Positions 50,832 through 59,132 of a DNA stretch of 64,000 nt are shown here, piece after piece. The DNA lies in assembly GCF_020616515.1 (NCBI RefSeq), contig NZ_CP085135.1, positions 3,348,001 through 3,412,000 on the forward strand, in the 5' to 3' direction. The notes below the pieces were generated by a model, which was not told the DNA's origin, ran no database searches, and saw nothing but the letters and a program-made list of their open reading frames with translations. The translations under genes and the position numbers were made by a program. Each line of letters opens with the position of its first letter. Position 1 is the first letter of the stretch. The stretch comes from Mesorhizobium sp. PAMC28654 (GTDB lineage Bacteria; Pseudomonadota; Alphaproteobacteria; Rhizobiales; Rhizobiaceae).

Positions 50832-51881
50832 ATGCAGCGTGTCACTCTTGAAAACCTGACGGACTATGCCCGCCATGTGATTGAGGCGGCTGAGAGCAAC
50901 GCTGACAGCTACCCCATCACCAGCACGGTGCGGCTGCCGGGGCTGGGCCTTACAGTGCATGCGGGCCACGGCCCGCTGGCGGATGCCGTCAAGCAGGCCT
51001 TTGTTGGGGCTCCCGATAGCCAAGCACCGTGTGCCGACTGCCGCATTTTCGTCGCGCATCCAGGTATCGGCGCCATTCCTGAGCCGGCGGCATGGGGCCA
51101 GGGGCATTTCACGCCGCAGTCCTTCGCCAGCAAACTGGCCGATGCCGGGCTGCGCGGCAGTTATTTCCACGATCTGGATTTCTGGCAGTTCTACGATCCG
51201 GACCGACGCGTCGGCGCCCAGTTGATGAGATCAGCCGACAGTTTTCCGCCTTGGGAGCCAGGGGCTCCACTGCGAGCTTTCCTGCATTGGGAGTATGCGG
51301 CGCGCGGCATGCGGCTGGCTCACGCCGGAACCCTGGGCATCGGTGGCAAGGGCATTCTGCTCGCCGGCGCGGGCGGGTCCGGGAAGTCTGGAACGGTCGT
51401 CGCCGGTTTGCTCAACGGGCTTGACAGTGTCGGTGACGATTATGTGTTGACCGACATAGTCGACGGAGTGACCGCTTATCCATTGTTTGCGACGCTCAAG
51501 CAGGACCCCAAAGGTTTCAGGCGATTGGGGTTGCAGCACAGATTAAAGTCCCGCGGCCCGCTGAACTGGCAGGGGAAGCATCAGTTTCTTCTGGAAAATA
51601 TCGCGGTGCAAACAACGCCCGCACGTCTGGACATTGTTGCATTGTTGGTGCCAAGTATCGGCGGGAGTGGGGTAAGCTCGATAATGTCGTTATCGCGCAA
51701 GGATGCCATGATTGCCTTGGCGCCGTCTGGTATTGCCCAGATGCCGGGCGAACGGGAAAGCGGCTTCCGCTTTTTCGGTGAGTTGACGCGCCTTTTGCCA
51801 TGCTACCGGCTGTCTCTTGGGACACGGCCGGAGGAGATAGCAGGTACGATTTCGGAATTTCTGGCGCGAGGCAATGCATGA
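50832..51881 (+). CDS. HprK-related kinase A
   Basis: 349 residues from ATG 50832. The C-terminal half is an HPr-kinase-like P-loop domain with Walker A GAGGSGKSG at 179-187 and the acidic motif GDDYV at 201-205. The N-terminal half (about 1-160) is specific to this family and has no HPr-serine recognition motif that I can see. HPr kinases phosphorylate a serine on a protein, and a homologue in lasso-peptide clusters phosphorylates the precursor peptide. The PqqD-like gene upstream suggests a peptide target here too. The start of the next gene overlaps its stop (ATGA). Confidence 0.85.
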   Translation: MQRVTLENLTDYARHVIEAAESNADSYPITSTVRLPGLGLTVHAGHGPLADAVKQAFVGAPDSQAPCADCRIFVAHPGIGAIPEPAAWGQGHFTPQSFASKLADAGLRGSYFHDLDFWQFYDPDRRVGAQLMRSADSFPPWEPGAPLRAFLHWEYAARGMRLAHAGTLGIGGKGILLAGAGGSGKSGTVVAGLLNGLDSVGDDYVLTDIVDGVTAYPLFATLKQDPKGFRRLGLQHRLKSRGPLNWQGKHQFLLENIAVQTTPARLDIVALLVPSIGGSGVSSIMSLSRKDAMIALAPSGIAQMPGERESGFRFFGELTRLLPCYRLSLGTRPEEIAGTISEFLARGNA

Positions 51882-52630
51882 AGCTCAGCGTGATCATGCC
51901 GGTCTACAATCGCGAAAAGTATGTCGTCCCCGTCTTGCGATCCCTGCTCAGGCAACGCGACGCAGCCGAGCTCGACATCATCGTCATCGACGACGGCTCG
52001 ACCGACGGATCGGCCAAGGCGGTGCGCGCGATGATGAGCGAGGCACCGTGCATCCGCCTTTTCCAGCAAACCAACCAGGGTGTCGCCAAGGCGCGCAATC
52101 ATGGGCTGAGGCGATTGCTGCCGCAAACCGAGCTCATATCGTTTCTCGACTCCGACGACATTTCGCCCGCCGGACGATTCAAGGCCGACCTTGCCCGCTT
52201 CGAGACCGATCCCAGTCTTGAACTGACCTATTCGCTGATGAAGCTGGTCGACACCATGGATGATGAGGCGCTGGAGCCGGCTGCCAACACCAGGTCCCTG
52301 ACCGTCCGGGGGCTTTCCTTGAGCGCTGGGATATTCACCCGGAGGCTGGTCGATCGAACAGGCGTTTTCGACGAGGCGTTCAGCCAGGCCGAAGACACCG
52401 ACTACCTGCTGCGCATATTTGAAAGCGGCGCGAGATTCGTCATGCCCGATACCGTGGCAACCTACTACAGGCGCCACCCCGGCAACATGACCAAGGCGCG
52501 GGACGTTCCGCTTCGCGAGTATTTGCGCGCCATCCACAAATCGATGAGGCGGCGCAAGGCGAATCCGTCGCTGCGCATGGTCGAGGGTATCTTCGACCTC
52601 AGGGATTCCGCCGGTTGGCGCTTCATGTGA
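51878..52630 (+). CDS. Family 2 glycosyltransferase, tandem copy 1
   Basis: 250 residues from the ATG overlapping the kinase stop. A GT-A fold with SVIMPVYNREKYV, IIVIDDGSTDGSA, FLDSDDISPAGRF (DxD metal site) and QAEDTDYLLRIFESGA, with the late motif YYRRHPGNMTKARD. It is soluble, with no membrane segment. It is closely similar to the protein at 52718 over its whole length. The ATGA overlap ties it to the kinase, implying glycosylation of the same substrate. Confidence 0.9.
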   Translation: MKLSVIMPVYNREKYVVPVLRSLLRQRDAAELDIIVIDDGSTDGSAKAVRAMMSEAPCIRLFQQTNQGVAKARNHGLRRLLPQTELISFLDSDDISPAGRFKADLARFETDPSLELTYSLMKLVDTMDDEALEPAANTRSLTVRGLSLSAGIFTRRLVDRTGVFDEAFSQAEDTDYLLRIFESGARFVMPDTVATYYRRHPGNMTKARDVPLREYLRAIHKSMRRRKANPSLRMVEGIFDLRDSAGWRFM

Positions 52631-52631
52631 C

Positions 52632-52718
52632 ATGGTCAATGATGGGATGATTGTCGCCGGGAACGTGGCCCGGGCGGATGAAGCAATCACGGCAAAGCCC
52701 CTGATGCGGGACGGCTGA
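52632..52718 (+). CDS. Possible 28-residue peptide between the two glycosyltransferases
   Basis: A 29-codon frame from ATG 52632 fills the whole gap between the two glycosyltransferase genes. Its stop codon overlaps the ATG of the next gene (TGATG). The product would be 28 residues (starts MVNDGMIVAGN, ends KPLMRDG), with no cysteine and one threonine. No clear ribosome binding site precedes it. It may be a leader for coupling, a decayed gene remnant or chance. Confidence 0.25.
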   Translation: MVNDGMIVAGNVARADEAITAKPLMRDG

Positions 52719-53470
52719 TGAAGCTCAGCGTGATCATGCCGGTCTACAATCGCGAAAAATTTGTCGGCTCGGCGCTGCGCTCTTTGCTGAGGCAACGCGA
52801 TGCCGCCGACCTCGACATCATCGTCGTCGACGATGGCTCCACGGATGGGTCGGCCGATGTCGTGCGAACGCTCATGGACGAAGCATCGTGCATCCGCCTT
52901 TTCAGCCAGGCCAATGCCGGCGTGACCAAGGCGCGCAACAGCGGCCTGCGGCAGTTGCCACCGCAGACCGAGTTCGTGTCATTCCTCGACTCCGACGACA
53001 TATCGCCGGCCGGACGCTTCAAGGCGGATCTTGCCTGTTTTGCCGGGGATTCCGGGCTTGAACTGACGTATTCCCTGATGACACTGGTCGACAATATCGA
53101 CGACGAGGCGCTGGCGCCGGCCGCGGACGCCAATTGCGTGACAGTTCGCGGAATTCACTTGTCAGCTGGGATTTTCGCGAGGAACCTCGTCGACCGAACC
53201 GGCGGCTTCGACGAGGCATTCCAGCAAGCCGAAGATACCGACTATCTGCTGCGCGTCTTCGAGAGCGGGCCGAAATATGTCATGCCTGACACGGTGGCGT
53301 TGTATTACAGGCGTCATCCCGGCAATATGACCAAGGAGGCCGATGTTCCAGCTCGAGAATTCATGCGAGCCATTTACAAATCGATGACTCGGCGCAAGGC
53401 TAACCCCTCACTGAAACGAATAGAGGGCATCTTCGATTTCAAGGATCTCGCCGGCTGGCGTTTTATGTGA
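52718..53470 (+). CDS. Family 2 glycosyltransferase, tandem copy 2
   Basis: 250 residues, equal in length to copy 1 and, by eye, roughly 70 percent identical, including an identical first stretch MKLSVIMPVYNREK and the end AGWRFM. Motifs are IIVVDDGSTDGSA, FLDSDDISPAGRF and QAEDTDYLLRVFESGP. The two genes clearly arose by local duplication. The differences concentrate in the acceptor-side half, so a second sugar or linkage is possible. Confidence 0.9.
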   Translation: MKLSVIMPVYNREKFVGSALRSLLRQRDAADLDIIVVDDGSTDGSADVVRTLMDEASCIRLFSQANAGVTKARNSGLRQLPPQTEFVSFLDSDDISPAGRFKADLACFAGDSGLELTYSLMTLVDNIDDEALAPAADANCVTVRGIHLSAGIFARNLVDRTGGFDEAFQQAEDTDYLLRVFESGPKYVMPDTVALYYRRHPGNMTKEADVPAREFMRAIYKSMTRRKANPSLKRIEGIFDFKDLAGWRFM

Positions 53471-53471
53471 G

Positions 53472-54149
53472 ATGTCGAGCTACAGCGTCGTCATCCCGGC
53501 CTTCAATGCGGCCGCCACCATCGCTGAAACCCTGCGATCTGTCGTGGCCCAGTCGATCAAGCCCGAAGCCATCATCATTGTCGACGATGGCTCGACCGAT
53601 GACACTGTGGCCGTGATCAACGCAATGAACCTGCCGGTGCGGGTGCTGCGCCAGGAAAACGAAGGGCCTGGAAGCGCCACCACCAGAGGCTTTGCCGCGC
53701 TGTCGACGCCGCTCGTCGCGACGCTGGATGCCGATGATCTATGGTTGCCTAACAAGATCGAGGAACAGTTCGCGCATTTCAGCCGATCTCAGGGGACATC
53801 CGGTGTTTTTACGCATATGCGCAGTTTCCGCGATGATCGGCCCGATGCCGCCGAAGTCGCCGCCGTTCCCGGCTGGTCGCGCTCGACAATGATGATCCGC
53901 CGCGAGGTCGTCGACGCCGTCGGGCCGATCGTCGATCCGACTGGCGGGCGCGGTGAGATGATCGACTGGATCGCGCGCGCACGCGAGGCGGGTTTCATTC
54001 TCGACATGCTGGGGCAGGCACTGGCGTTGCGCCGCATCCGGCCCGGTAGTCTGTCTCATGGACGCGATGCCCAGCGCGATCGCGGCTACGTCGAGGTTGC
54101 CCGGCTGGCAATGCAGCGCCGGGCCCGGAACAAGGCGGGCTCCGCTTGA
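53472..54149 (+). CDS. Family 2 glycosyltransferase, third of the cassette
   Basis: 225 residues, a shorter and more distant GT-A glycosyltransferase: SYSVVIPAFNAAATIAETLRSV, IIIVDDGSTDDTVAVI and TLDADDLWLPNKIE. It starts one base after the preceding stop, and its own stop overlaps the nucleotidyltransferase start (ATGA at 54146-54149). The sequence VPGWSRSTMMIRREVVDAVG resembles the acceptor domain of sugar-adding enzymes acting on surface or peptide substrates. Confidence 0.88.
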   Translation: MSSYSVVIPAFNAAATIAETLRSVVAQSIKPEAIIIVDDGSTDDTVAVINAMNLPVRVLRQENEGPGSATTRGFAALSTPLVATLDADDLWLPNKIEEQFAHFSRSQGTSGVFTHMRSFRDDRPDAAEVAAVPGWSRSTMMIRREVVDAVGPIVDPTGGRGEMIDWIARAREAGFILDMLGQALALRRIRPGSLSHGRDAQRDRGYVEVARLAMQRRARNKAGSA

Positions 54150-55615
54150 CGGCCGGACCGATCCGCCGCATCGGCCGCCGGTTCCCCGACTATGGCTGGT
54201 CCTGGCCCACCGGCAAGCTCGACCAGTTGCTCAAGGCGGCGCTTCTTCCCGACGACGAAACAGCGTGCCACCACGCGGCGCGCTGGCTGGATGACAACGA
54301 CATCGATCTCGTCTCCTTCCGCGAGCACCGCCTGCTCACCGCGATTTCCGACAGGTTTGGCAGGAAGCTCTCGGGCCACGCAGCCTATCCACGCCTTGTC
54401 GGCCTGCAAAAGATGCTGTGGACCAAGTCGCGGATGGCCATGCGCGAGGCGGAGCCGGCGCTCAAGGCAATGGTCGACGCAGGCGTTGACGTCATGCTGA
54501 TCAAGGGCGCCAGCCGCATTGCGGTGGACGCTTCGGCGCAGCGTGGCCGTGTGGCGCACGACATCGACATATTGGTGCGCCCTCTGCATATGACGGTCGC
54601 CTTCGATGTGCTGCGTGACCGCGACTGGCAAATCGCCACCGGCGTCAGCCCGCAATATCTGCGGACCAGGCTGGGTTCCATCCGGTCGATGAACTTCTTC
54701 AAGGGCAGCTTCGGCGACATCGACCTGCACCAACTGGGCTATGACGGCTCTCAGACCAGCGAGGAAGACGACCTGGCCATCTGGCAGCGAGCCGCGAAGG
54801 CCGAGTTCAGCGGCGTCGACGTGTTCGTACCGTCGCCAGCCGACCGCATGGCGCTTGCGATCGCGCATGGCGGCCTGGATGCCCATACGCACAGCGACTG
54901 GCTGGTCGATTGCGCTGTCGCGATCCATGGCGGCGATGTCGACTGGGAGGTGTTCAACGATATCGTCGCCAGACGCAGCATCGCCGTTCCCGCCTCGGTG
55001 GCGCTCTCCTATCTCTTCCTGTAGGTCGGGATTCCGGTATCCGAAGCCGCGCTTGCAAGCGTGGTCGCGATGGCCGACAGGGCCGGTCTGTCGCGCTGGT
55101 CCTCGATCCTGCAAGCCAAGCCGCGTACCGATTTCGGCGGTCTCGTCTGGTTGTCGCGCGGATTTGCCAAGCAATTGCGTCTGAAGCGGAAGAAGGGCCG
55201 GCTGCGGCAATCCACGCCCGAAATCGTCTGGCGCGGCCGGTCGATCAGGCATGCGGCGGCGACGACGCCATTCGTGTTTTCGCAAGCCATCCCCCAGCCG
55301 GAAACAACCGGAGACGTGATGCTGGACCTCGTCGTCAGGATCGACGTTCCTCCGGTACGGCGGCGCATCGAAATGGAGATCAATGCCGCAAGCCGCCATG
55401 TCGCCCGCCTGCGGTCGATGGCCATAAGCCGCTCCGGCAAGGAGAGGGTGCTGCATTTCCGCGGCAAGGTCACGCTGGACGGCGCGCGGCAAGCGTTCGT
55501 GCTCGAAGCCAGGCCAGCCCGCCAGTTTCGCGAATGGAACGATGCGGCGACCGTCGCCGCCTACGGCGCGCTACCCTTCCAGTTGCTGTCGGCGAAGTTC
55601 TCGCCCGCAGGATAG
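54146..55615 (+). pseudogene. Nucleotidyltransferase family protein (PF14907-like), interrupted by an in-frame stop
   Basis: The ORF starts at ATG 54146, overlapping the previous stop, and reads 292 residues to a TAG at 55022-55024. The same frame then continues without another stop for about 197 codons to 55615. Joined, it would be a 489-residue protein of the uncharacterised nucleotidyltransferase type, with VDVMLIKGASRIAVD and HDIDILVRP (catalytic aspartates) in the first part. The second part (RSMAISRSGKERVLHF) is probably a C-terminal domain of the same chain. The catalytic part is intact, so the truncated product might still be active. A nonsense mutation, sequencing error or read-through are all possible. 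Confidence 0.78.
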
Positions 55616-55644
55616 GCAAAGGGGTAGCAGGTCGACTTTCCGGG

Positions 55645-56391
55645 TCACACCCCATAGCGCTCGGTGCGGATGATATCGGCCGGAATATCGGCGTCGATCA
55701 GCGCCTGCGCGGCGGCCGACACAAATGAGTTCGAGCCGCAGACGAAGGCAAGTTTCGGCGGTTCTGGGAGCCGCGCCATGGATTGCACCGCCATTGCGGC
55801 ATCGATGCGTCGCGAATAGTCCGACGGGCGCCGGGCTGCCTCGCGCGTCAGTGTCAGCACCAGTTGAAGGCCATCCTTGCGGTCATCAAGACCGATCAGT
55901 TCGTCGCGAAAGATCACCTCGTCCCAGACACGGGCGGAAAACATCAGGGCCACCGGCACTGGCGACTTGCGCGCGAAGCGATGACGGATCATCGCCGCCA
56001 ACGGCACAACTCCGGAGCCGCCGCCGACCAGCATAAGCGGGCCGCCGTCGCTGTCGGACCAGACGAAATGTCCGCCAAGCGGCCCGCGCAATTCGATCTC
56101 GTCGCCCACCGCCGCGACATCGTGGAAGAAGGGCGAAACCTCGCCATCGTCCAGCCTTTCGATGGCCAGTTCGATGGCTTCGCCCACTTCCGGCGCGGAT
56201 GCAATGGAGTAGGAACGGCGTGCCTGATAGCCGTCCGGCGCAGTCAGCCTGACATCGACATGCTGTCCGGCGCGGTAGGTGAAGGGACGCGACGGCTGGA
56301 TGAAGAAGCTGGTCACACGTGGCGTGCGCTTGCGGATGCCGGTGATGGTGGCTGCCTGCCACGGCGATTGCGCGGCCGCTTCGCCACTCAT
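55645..56391 (-). CDS. FAD/NAD(P)-binding ferredoxin-reductase-like oxidoreductase
   Basis: 248 residues from the ATG at 56389-56391, which overlaps the stop codon of the upstream molybdoenzyme gene (ATGA). It has an FAD-binding beta barrel (FTYRAGQHVDVRLTAPDGYQARRSYSIASAP) and an NAD(P) domain (LMLVGGGSGVVPLAAMIRH, FVCGSNSFVSAAAQAL). There is no iron-sulfur domain. It is probably the NAD(P)H-linked electron donor to the sulfite-oxidase-like protein, replacing the usual membrane or cytochrome partner. Convergent with the broken nucleotidyltransferase gene. Confidence 0.9.
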   Translation of the reverse strand: MSGEAAAQSPWQAATITGIRKRTPRVTSFFIQPSRPFTYRAGQHVDVRLTAPDGYQARRSYSIASAPEVGEAIELAIERLDDGEVSPFFHDVAAVGDEIELRGPLGGHFVWSDSDGGPLMLVGGGSGVVPLAAMIRHRFARKSPVPVALMFSARVWDEVIFRDELIGLDDRKDGLQLVLTLTREAARRPSDYSRRIDAAMAVQSMARLPEPPKLAFVCGSNSFVSAAAQALIDADIPADIIRTERYGV

Positions 56392-56996
56392 GGGTCGCTC
56401 GTATAGCGCTGCTCGCGCCAGGGATCCCCGTAAATATGGTAACCGCGCAATTCCCAGAAGCCCGGCTCGTCGCGCTGGGTGAACTGCAGCCCGCTCACCC
56501 ATTTGGCCGATTTCCAGAAATAGAGATGCGGAACAAGCAGCCTTGCGGGTCCGCCATGGTCTGGCGTGATCGGCTTGCCTTCGTAGAACAGCGCCACCAT
56601 CGCCTTGCCGGCCACGAGATCCTTTGTCGGCACATTTGTCGAATAGCCGTCGAAGGAAAGCGCGAGCGTGAAGGCGGTTGGCGGCTCGATCCCGGCATCG
56701 CCAAGAATGTCGTCAACCAAAACACCCTGCCAAGGCGTGTCGAACTTGGTCCACGCGGTGACGCAATGGATGTCTCTGGTCATCTTGCTCAGAGGCAAGG
56801 CGTTGAACTCGGCCCAATTCCATTTCTTGATCGGCCGGGGGCCATGTTTCAGCGTGAACGACCAGTCCTGCGTACGCACGCGCGGCGTCGGCCCAGCCGA
56901 CAGGACCGGAAAGCCCTGTTCGAGATACTGACCGGGCGGGATGCGCCCATCATCGCTGGTGGGAGGCCGTCGTCCGGAAAAGCCGCGGGTGACCAT
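56388..56996 (-). CDS. Sulfite oxidase-like molybdopterin oxidoreductase (cytoplasmic)
   Basis: 202 residues with the Mo-cofactor dimerisation-free fold of the SUOX/YuiH group. The molybdenum-ligand cysteine is in MTRDIHCVTAWTKFD, followed by GVLVDDIL and GGPARLLVPHLYFWKSAKWV. No Tat or Sec signal is evident, so it works in the cytoplasm, unlike YedY/MsrP. It is translationally coupled to a ferredoxin-reductase-like protein. The substrate (a sulfoxide, sulfite or other oxyanion) is not determinable. It lies 152 bases downstream of degP, past a strong hairpin. Confidence 0.9.
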   Translation of the reverse strand: MVTRGFSGRRPPTSDDGRIPPGQYLEQGFPVLSAGPTPRVRTQDWSFTLKHGPRPIKKWNWAEFNALPLSKMTRDIHCVTAWTKFDTPWQGVLVDDILGDAGIEPPTAFTLALSFDGYSTNVPTKDLVAGKAMVALFYEGKPITPDHGGPARLLVPHLYFWKSAKWVSGLQFTQRDEPGFWELRGYHIYGDPWREQRYTSDP

Positions 56997-57088
56997 CGAG
57001 ACACTCCGATTGCTTCAGCCGTCCAGCGGCCATCCGCAGTGTTCTCGAAGATGCAATGGCAGGCAACAAAATTCGTCGACCCGGACCG

Positions 57089-57124
57089 GCGGCAAGCCTG
57101 CCTATGTATTGGCAGGCTTGCCGC
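57089..57124 (-). terminator. Long hairpin after degP
   Basis: A perfect 14-base-pair stem (GCGGCAAGCCTGCC with GGCAGGCTTGCCGC) closes an 8-base loop 25 bases beyond the degP stop on the minus strand. An AT-containing stretch (GAATTTTGTTGCC, read on the minus strand) follows at some distance, so it should end degP transcription before the sulfite-oxidase-like gene. Confidence 0.75.
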
Positions 57125-57148
57125 TTCCGGTTGCGTCTGCGTTTGGCC

Positions 57149-58681
57149 TCAGCCAGCGGCGAAAGGCACGGCGACGAATATCTGCGCGCCGCCACGTTCC
57201 ACCAGCAACAGCACCGACTTCTTGCCGGACTTGCCCGCCTGGGCGATCGCCTGGGTTACTTGACGGGCGGTCTTCACCGGGGCCTGATTGACGGCGATGA
57301 TGATGTCACCGGTCTGGATGCCGGCAGCCGATGCGGTCTTGTCCGGATTGACGGCCGCGACGACGGCGCCGTGTTGATTGACCGGGAGGTTCATCGCCTG
57401 GCGGATGTCGGGGGTGATGTCCATCAAGCCGAGGCCGATGGCGGGAGAGCGAAGCCCCTGCTCGGCCGACGGCGTGCCGGAATCGTCCAGCGAAGCGGTC
57501 TTGACGTCATCTCCGTTGCTGCCGACATCGACGGAAATCGCCATTGCCTTGCCGTTGCGCCAGATGTCGAGCGTTTCCTTGGCACCGGGCGAGACGTCAG
57601 CCACGGCACGCGACAAGTCCTTGGGATCCTTTATCTCCTGTCCGGCAAAGCTGGTGATCACGTCACCCGTCTGCACGCCGGCCTTGGAGGCAGGCGAGCC
57701 GTCATTGACCTGGGAAACCAGGGCGCCGCTGGAATGATCGAACCCGATCGCACTGGCCACATCCGCTGTCACAGGCTGAATCTGGACACCCAGGTAGCCA
57801 TACTGGATAGAGCCGTCCTTCATCAGCTTGGCGACCACTTTCTGCGCCTGGTCGGACGGGATGGCGAAGCCGACGCCAACGCTACCGCCATTCGGCGAAT
57901 AGATCGCCGTGTTGATGCCGACGACATCGCCGTTCACATCCACCAGCGGACCACCGGAATTGCCGTGATTGATCGGCGCGTCGATCTGGATGAAGTCGTC
58001 AAACGGGCCGCTGTGCAGGTCGCGGCCACGCGCCGAAACAATGCCGGCGGTGACGGTGGTGCCGATGCCGAAAGGATTGCCGATGGCGAGCACCTGGTCG
58101 CCGGTCATCAGCTTGTCGGAATCACCCCATTTGACGGTCGGGAGAGGCTTGTCGGCCTTGATCTTGAGGACCGCGAGGTCGTTCTTGGCATCGCGACCGA
58201 CCAGTGTGGCGGGAAGCTCGGTGCCATCGTCGAGCGTGACCTTGATCGACACCGCGCCGTCGACGACGTGGTTGTTGGTGACTATGGTGCCGTCGGCGGC
58301 AACGATGAAGCCCGAACCGAGGGCCTCGGTGCGCTGGGCCTGCTCTTGCGGCGGCGTCTTGGGCGTCCGGCGCCCTTGATCACCAAAGAACTGGTGGAAA
58401 TATTCGTCAAACGGAGATTTGCCGCTGGACGGCGTGTCGTCGCTTGCGTCCGCGGGCTGAGCCTTCATGAGGGTGGTGACCGTCACCACCGCTGGCTTGT
58501 CGGTCGCCACGATGGGGGCGAACGAGCCGTTGGGAGCCGCCACGCCGGCGACAGGCGTCATTGTCGCGGCCTGGGCATAATTGGTGGCCCTGAGAGCCGA
58601 GACGGCCAAGGGGCTTACGATCAGCGCGGCGCCCAGCAATGCGGCGACGCGATGTCTGCGTAGAATATTTAGGGATGACAT
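57149..58681 (-). CDS. degP: DegP/HtrA-type periplasmic serine protease (Do-like)
   Basis: 510 residues from the ATG at 58679-58681; the frame remains open upstream to 58831 but without a ribosome binding site or signal. A signal/membrane segment is at about 10-40 (RVAALLGAALIVSPLAVSALRA). The trypsin-like domain has the triad His in TNNHVVDG, Asp in KNDLAVLK and Ser in GNSGGPLVD. Two PDZ domains follow (YGYLGVQIQPV, then a second with PAIGLGLMDI and GIQTGDIIIAVN). It degrades or refolds damaged envelope proteins. Transcribed alone from the 451-base gap to the right. Confidence 0.95.
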   Translation of the reverse strand: MSSLNILRRHRVAALLGAALIVSPLAVSALRATNYAQAATMTPVAGVAAPNGSFAPIVATDKPAVVTVTTLMKAQPADASDDTPSSGKSPFDEYFHQFFGDQGRRTPKTPPQEQAQRTEALGSGFIVAADGTIVTNNHVVDGAVSIKVTLDDGTELPATLVGRDAKNDLAVLKIKADKPLPTVKWGDSDKLMTGDQVLAIGNPFGIGTTVTAGIVSARGRDLHSGPFDDFIQIDAPINHGNSGGPLVDVNGDVVGINTAIYSPNGGSVGVGFAIPSDQAQKVVAKLMKDGSIQYGYLGVQIQPVTADVASAIGFDHSSGALVSQVNDGSPASKAGVQTGDVITSFAGQEIKDPKDLSRAVADVSPGAKETLDIWRNGKAMAISVDVGSNGDDVKTASLDDSGTPSAEQGLRSPAIGLGLMDITPDIRQAMNLPVNQHGAVVAAVNPDKTASAAGIQTGDIIIAVNQAPVKTARQVTQAIAQAGKSGKKSVLLLVERGGAQIFVAVPFAAG

Positions 58682-59132
58682 GGTCGTTGTCCGAGCGAGA
58701 AACGGGTTGGGCGCCGTGGCGTATCCTATCCGGAATCGCCCATTCGGCTGTCGGCCTTCGGCGTTGCCGGTCTCGCTTTTCGCGGCAACCGATTGGGTCG
58801 ACAAATTTGAATCTAGTGCGCGGATGGGCAAGAATTAGGCCTTCAGGCCATGTTACAAAGATTTAATTCTTTCCCGGCTGTTCGCAATCCGGATCCTGTT
58901 CGTCCCGGAAAGCTGAAGTTCACATTTAACTGATCGGCGCTTGAACGGCAGGACAGCGCAATGCGACAAGATCGCAGTCTATGTTCGCATTGAACGAGAA
59001 AAATTCCATAGGTCTGAAAATTATATTTACCTATCCGCCAGCCACAACTTCGCGACGCACGAGATCGGCAGCAACGCAACCGTCGTCTCTTCCAGAACAC
59101 CAGAGCCTTCCAGACGAAAACCAAACCGGCAG
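58682..59132. other. Gene-free gap between degP and the Tet-type exporter
   Basis: No gene can be supported in these 451 bases. Several small open frames on both strands lack ribosome binding sites and recognisable families. The degP promoter must lie on the minus strand near 58700-58900, and the segment 58980-59040 is relatively AT-rich. No strong hairpin or repeat was found here. Confidence 0.5.

Noticed and set aside
50345..55615. Complete lasso-peptide biosynthetic cluster
   Set aside because: No asparagine-synthetase-like cyclase, no transglutaminase-like leader protease and no precursor with the expected leader pattern were found; only tailoring-type genes are present.
57056..58663. 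535-codon open frame on the plus strand
   Set aside because: Antisense to degP with its full catalytic triad and PDZ domains; low-complexity Arg/Gly/Asp composition.
58843..59124. 93-codon frame on the minus strand in the degP gap
   Set aside because: Cys/Arg-rich translation, no ribosome binding site and no recognisable family; probably a chance open frame.
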